Origin: Alnus glutinosa
Taxonomy: Eukaryota; Streptophyta; Magnoliopsida; Fagales; Betulaceae
Direction of reading: 5' to 3'
DNA length: 64,000 nucleotides
Assembly (NCBI RefSeq): GCF_958979055.1
Contig: NC_084896.1
Span: forward strand, 7,072,501-7,136,500
Positions within the stretch are counted from its first letter, which is position 1. Each line of letters starts with the position of its first letter. A model generated the notes under the pieces. The model ran no database searches, had not been told where the DNA came from, and saw only the letters and a program-made list of their open reading frames with translations. The translations under genes and the position numbers were made by a program. Positions 59,750 through 64,000 of the stretch are shown here, piece by piece.

Positions 59750-60857
59750 TAAAAGAAAATAGGGAACTGGAGAAACTGCATATAGGCTATGTGTAAAGTG
59801 AGGGCGTTCAGAAGAAACTTTTGGTAGAAGTTGTACATGAAAAGAGATTGTACAGAAGGCATAGGATAGCATGAAATAAGGTTTTAGAGGTGAAAACGAT
59901 GGCTTTAGAGCTCAAAAATTACCTCATTGATCTTTACCTGGGTAATAACGGCATGTAGCCCGGAAAGAGTTTTCGGATTGAGGTCATTCGCGCAATTTCG
60001 ACAATTATAAAAAAAGTTATAACCAAATTACTGTTCCTGTGGGCTAGGAGGAGCCCTGCCTACTTAGAATCTGCATCCGAAGTACGACTGAGTTTTATGA
60101 AAATCAGTCGTATATAATATGTTATCGTCTTTGGCATTTTTGTAAGAAAGACAATGTTGTGTCGTAATGTATGTAATGAATTTATAATATAAATGAAGTG
60201 TAATCAATTTAGAGCACTCGGGCAATTTAAATTTTGTCGAAATAAAAAATAAAAATAAAAAGATGCCTGCATATTCTGCTACGTAAATCGAGGACTACTG
60301 TCATAGCGCCATGTGGAATATGCGATTATTCAGCTTATCAACCAGTTATTTATGTCGTCGTTGCATTACAAAACCTTGCTTACAACTTTTGCCAAATCCT
60401 TTTTCTATCCGTTCAACTGAGTTGATATTTTCATCGACCTTTTTCGTTAGTGCCGGTCGAAAAAAAAACCACTAAAATTGGTTTCTAATTAGCGGCTTTG
60501 TGGAACCGCGGTTAATGTTTCTTTTTTAAAAAATAATAATAACAAGAAGCTACCACTAAACATACTTAACTAAAGAAAATGATTTTTGTACACATACCCA
60601 TTGTGAGTGTATATATATAATATGTGTGGGTGCAAATAATGCAACTCTTTTTGAACCAACACTAGTCATTTCGGAAAATCGACGCTAAACCAACTCATTT
60701 ATAGTGGCATACTAAATTTGGAGATTTCGGTGCTTCAGAAAATGCGGCAAGGTCTTAATTTAGATGTAATTAATTTAGAATCATTTATACAGCTAGACAC
60801 GTTGTCTTAATTTAGATGAAATTAAACACGATGGTTTCGAAGAGCGAAAGTCTCAAA
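59750..60857. other. Spacer containing the divergence step
   Basis: Up to about 60465 almost identical to 28480-29195. Beyond it about 15 substitutions or small indels are visible in under 400 bases. No gene. Confidence 0.7.
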
Positions 60858-61370
60858 TAGGACTAGCTCAATATATTTTGAGACCTAAGGCGATAATTTT
60901 AAACGATGCCTTTTTCTGTGCTCCTTACTCTCAATTATGGTTGTTTTTGTGAGTTATGACATATATTTCAACGAGTCTTTTTCCGTGGGTCCCACTCTCT
61001 TTATTGGCTTCCTTGTAGTCCACATCCTTTTAGTTGAGTTTCCTAATAAGAGAGAAAATGTACTTTTTTTTGTTGGTTTTAATTGTTGTCTTCTTGGGCT
61101 TCTAACTATTTATTTCTCTATTGAAGAGAGTCTCCAAAGAAGAAATCATGCTTCTTTTAATTTTTCAAAACCGTTTCAGATTATGATTGAGTTTTTTTTT
61201 TTTTCTCCAAACAAACCTATTTTTTGGGGGGCGCCTTATTCCATTGGGAAGAAACAGTTTCGGCTTATGATCAGACTTTTTTTTTTTTTTTTCTCTCAAA
61301 CAAACTTGTATTTGGGGGCCCTATTCCACTTGGGGACCGCCTATCTCACCTTATAGTTGAGCCGGCCCTG
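60858..61370. mobile_element. hAT-type non-autonomous element, GLP-b copy B
   Basis: Counterpart of 29588-30100, also 513 bp, with clearly more differences than other duplicated parts (for example GGACTAGC for GGACTGGC at the left end). Flanks are again GTCTCAAA and GTCTTAAA. Confidence 0.75.
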
Positions 61371-62074
61371 GTCTTAAAACGAACAAAAAAAAAAGACCTT
61401 AAGCTCTTCTCATGGCGTCGACAATCCATACGAATCTTACGTAGTGAGAAAGTGCGTACAGAATCACTTGGGCATACGAAATCGCAATCTTATTTAATCA
61501 CTGCATCGAACAAAACAATCAAAATAAAAACAGAGCGACATGCAAAAGACACGGAGGGATGTTCCAATACACGTACGTTAATGTTGATTTGGTCAAATGA
61601 GAGACATGTAGAGGATATGTTGTCTCTAGGACTCCACTGACGTGTTCAACTCATTTTTGTTTTAACATCACATATTCTCGATCAATCATGAGGGACAGGG
61701 TCAACTCCATATACCTATAATATATATATATATATATCAATGTAAAATTCACTAATGAGGAATGGGCCAAAGCAACAGTAGTAGAATTGAACTATTCCAT
61801 TCACCAAAACCGTCAAATTTGGCTGCATGTTTTATTAGTGTATATATAAGCGTTCATTACGTACGTAGTTGTTAAAGAAATGTTCCCCCATAAAATAAAA
61901 AATTGGTAACCAATGAAGACTTACCAAGTCTTATATCTTCCCCGTGGAAGTTAAAACATAGACCTGTTCAGTAACTCTAATCCATAAATACGTGCCTTCC
62001 AATGCAACATTTCTCACCCCTCACCCAATAAGCAAGAATACACAGCATACTCAAAGGTGGAGAGAACCTCAAAA
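61371..62074 (+). promoter_or_regulatory. GLP4 upstream region
   Basis: TATA-like ATAAATA at 61984-61990. The distal GGTCAA core and the CACGTACGTTA stretch (changed in GLP2) are present. The short TA repeat is preceded by ACCTA, as in GLP1 and GLP3 and unlike GLP2. Confidence 0.55.
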
Positions 62075-62882
62075 ATGATGAAAGGCGTTCCTAGGTATCT
62101 GGTAACCGTGCTCGTCTTGGCTTTGGCATGCTCCCTTGCCTCTGCATATGACCCCAGCCCTCTTCAAGATTTTTGCGTTTCAACCAACGATTCTGCTTCT
62201 GGAGGTATGAAGTACTCATTTGAAGCATCTGTCTGTAATCTTGTATTTTTGTTTTTTTTTACCCTGTCCCTCTTGTTAGTACTCTACATACAAATATATT
62301 TATGCTCCGTTCTTTTTATATAACAAGCTTTTCCTTCTCCATGCAGTATTTGTGAATGGAAAGTTCTGCAAGGACCCCAAGCTTGTCACTGCCAATGACT
62401 TCTTCTTCTCCGGACTAAACGTTCCTAGAGATACGTCAAATCCACTTGGATCGACTGTCACTCTCCTGAATGTGGACAAAATACTAGGCCTCAACACTTT
62501 AGGCATATCCTTGGCTCGCATTGACTTTGCACCATACGGCCTAAATCCTCCCCACATTCACCCTCGCGGAACCGAGATTCTTGTAGTCCTAGAGGGTACT
62601 CTATTAGTTGGTTTTGTCACATCCAACACAGATAACCGTCTCTTCACCAAAGTTCTTAATGCTGGAGACGTCTTTGTCTTTCCAATTGGTCTCATTCACT
62701 TCCAGTTTAATTCTGGGCATACCAATGCCGTAGCCTTTGCCGGTCTCAGTAGCCAGAATCCTGGGGTCATCACCATAGCAAATGCAGTCTTTGGATCTAA
62801 TCCTCCCATCAATGCTGATGTTCTCGCCAAGGCCTTCCAACTGGATAGAAATGTGATTAATTTTCTTCAGAAAAAGTTCTAG
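62075..62882 (+). CDS. Germin-like protein 4 (GLP-b type)
   Basis: Exons 62075-62204 and 62347-62882 encode a 221-residue cupin with complete signal peptide, Cys34/Cys51 and His113-His115-Glu120-His161. Like GLP2 it has KLVTAND, INADVL and VINFLQ, but it keeps glycine in FFSGLN and has NVPRD for NIPRD. The intron is longer (142 against 137 bases), with an extra ACT and extra T residues. It lies beyond the divergence step, so it is not a simple recent copy of GLP2. AATAAA lies at 62991. Confidence 0.95.
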
Positions 62883-63554
62883 TGGGACAATAATTAGATA
62901 AATATTTGTAATTGCCAATAATTGAATCATTCGATGGTTCAGATGGAGCTTGCCATTATTCCGATGTTGTAATGCCATAGCAATAACTTCAATAAAATAA
63001 AATTCTTTCTTATATACACTCTCTCTCTGTCTCTCTCTCCTTTTTTTTTTTTGTTATTATTTTCTGGTCACGGAGTGATAATGGAGGTAGAACAAGTGCA
63101 TGATTAAAGTTAACTACATTTTGAATCCACACTGTTTGAGATATCTCTTTTAAAAAAATAAAACTCAACAACAAATAAATATATCTTTAAATCAACAATA
63201 AATCTTTGCTCATATTTTCTTTTAAATCTAAGTTATATCGAGGCATTATCAATAATAATGAAACAACATTATTAATTGGTCTTTATATCGGAAAATACCA
63301 ACTCGCTAACCTGTCAGGCCTAAAGAGGTTTGAATAGATGTAAGGGAAGACCCTACAATGTCCTCATGATTTTTGAATTGTAGTTCACAATATCATCTTT
63401 AATGGTAAAAATTTTACATGTAAAGAATTCTAGCACTTAAGTCGAGCTTTGTATATATAGTACAGTAGAAAACATATCTTGTGCATTAAGGGATTCGATT
63501 CTAGAGTGTAGTGGCTATTCATCATGAAAATTATGTCTGGGATCATGTTGGAGT
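62883..63554. other. GLP4 3' flank, cut at 63554
   Basis: Polyadenylation signal at 62991-62996, CT-rich tract, then the start of the copia remnant (AIHHENYVWDHVGV, from about 63510). It breaks off at GTTGGAGTA, where the sequence switches to a hAT MITE. Confidence 0.75.
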
Positions 63555-63761
63555 AAAAAAATCAAAACGACGTCGTTTCATTACCCATTTTCATCGAATG
63601 TTAACCGATTTAACCGACTTAACCGACCGCCTATTAACCGCTTTACCGACTGCCTATTAACCGCTTAACCGACTTAACCAACATAAATTCACCGATTGCA
63701 TTCCGACAAAAGTCGGTTAACCGACCGAATTAACCGCCTACCATACCGATGCCCACCCCTA
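63555..63761. mobile_element. hAT-type MITE, truncated third copy
   Basis: Matches 16813-16987 from the A-run before the AAAACGACGTCGTTT core to the right end GCCCACCCCTA, followed by the target sequence GTGGCCAA. Its left half is missing. It carries an extra block of about 30 bases of CCGACTTAACCGACCG-type repeats and other changes. Confidence 0.88.
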
Positions 63762-64000
63762 GTGGCCAATCAATCATAGTTGATGCTGATCTTATCAGTG
63801 ACGTGACTCACATTCCTATAATTGTAGCTCCCGGACTTCCTTATCCAAATCATGTGGAACCCCCCTCCATTGAAGACTTGAGGATGTTATTTGATCCTCA
63901 AGGCCTTGAAGAGATGAGGAACATTCCCATTGGATGGCTGCAATCTCCTCACCGGCTCCTAGCTCGTATCATGATGTAGAATTTATGGCCGCTCTCCAGA
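63762..64000 (+). pseudogene. Plant transposon-protein-like remnant, third copy, cut by window end
   Basis: Reads SIIVDADLISDVTHIPIIVAPGLPYPNHVEPPSIEDLRMLFDP... in one frame. Where copies A and B have a TAG stop (GLP*PNH), this copy has TAT (tyrosine), so it is closer to the intact ancestor. It ends in the same LLARIMM-stop as the others. By position it should be followed by a copia LTR and possibly another GLP beyond the window. Confidence 0.55.

Larger units (their letters stand above)
35150..60465. repeat. Recent tandem segmental duplication, copy B
   Basis: Near-exact copy of 1-29195 without the CACTA element. The match does not have to start at 35150: that is only where copy A begins in the window, so the real junction may lie further left, inside the LTR that starts at 33971. 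Near 60465 the substitution density against copy A rises sharply, which marks the end of the recent duplication. Confidence 0.96.

Overview
The window is nuclear DNA from a flowering plant, most likely a eudicot. The signs are two-exon germin-like protein (GLP) genes with GT-AG introns, plant-type LINE, copia, gypsy-like, CACTA and hAT elements, a Cassandra LTR carrying a 5S rRNA-like sequence, and AT-rich spacers full of microsatellites. The species cannot be named from the sequence alone. The main architecture is a very recent tandem duplication. Positions 1 to about 29,195 reappear almost unchanged at 35,150 to about 60,465, with an offset of 35,149 bases at the left and 31,270 at the right. 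Most of the offset change is one 3.83-kb CACTA transposon present only in copy A (18314-22142); small poly-A, poly-T and CA-repeat differences account for the rest. Right of 60,465 the match to copy A continues, but substitutions become much denser, so that part (including the fourth GLP) looks like an older paralog joined on. At 63,554 the sequence jumps into a third, more diverged copy of the 16.8-kb region and runs off the window. Each unit reads left to right as follows. First come gypsy-like LTR sequence, a pair of 192-bp repeats split by a 1.44-kb solo-LTR-like insertion, and short tandem repeats. Next is a 6.7-kb LINE on the minus strand, bounded by a 15-bp target duplication, interrupted by a Cassandra LTR and ending in an opposite-strand fragment of another LINE. 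After it lies a minus-strand LTR and a 1.9-kb non-coding internal region with a primer binding site. Then comes a decayed plant transposon-protein-like remnant split by a 448-bp hAT MITE, a copia LTR with truncated gag (containing the CACTA element in copy A), and the germin-like part: GLP-a, a foldback MITE and LTR fragment fused to a 98-bp GLP 3' remnant, then GLP-b. The only host genes that look intact are the four GLP genes (23117-23919, 30798-31600, 54386-55188, 62075-62882). Each encodes a 221-residue secreted cupin with a signal peptide, two conserved cysteines and a complete His-His-Glu-His metal site. GLP1 and GLP3 encode the same protein; GLP2 and GLP4 are close variants. All other long reading frames belong to mobile elements or are shadows. 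The main caveat is that near-identical tandem copies differing by one transposon could also arise from two haplotypes assembled end to end.
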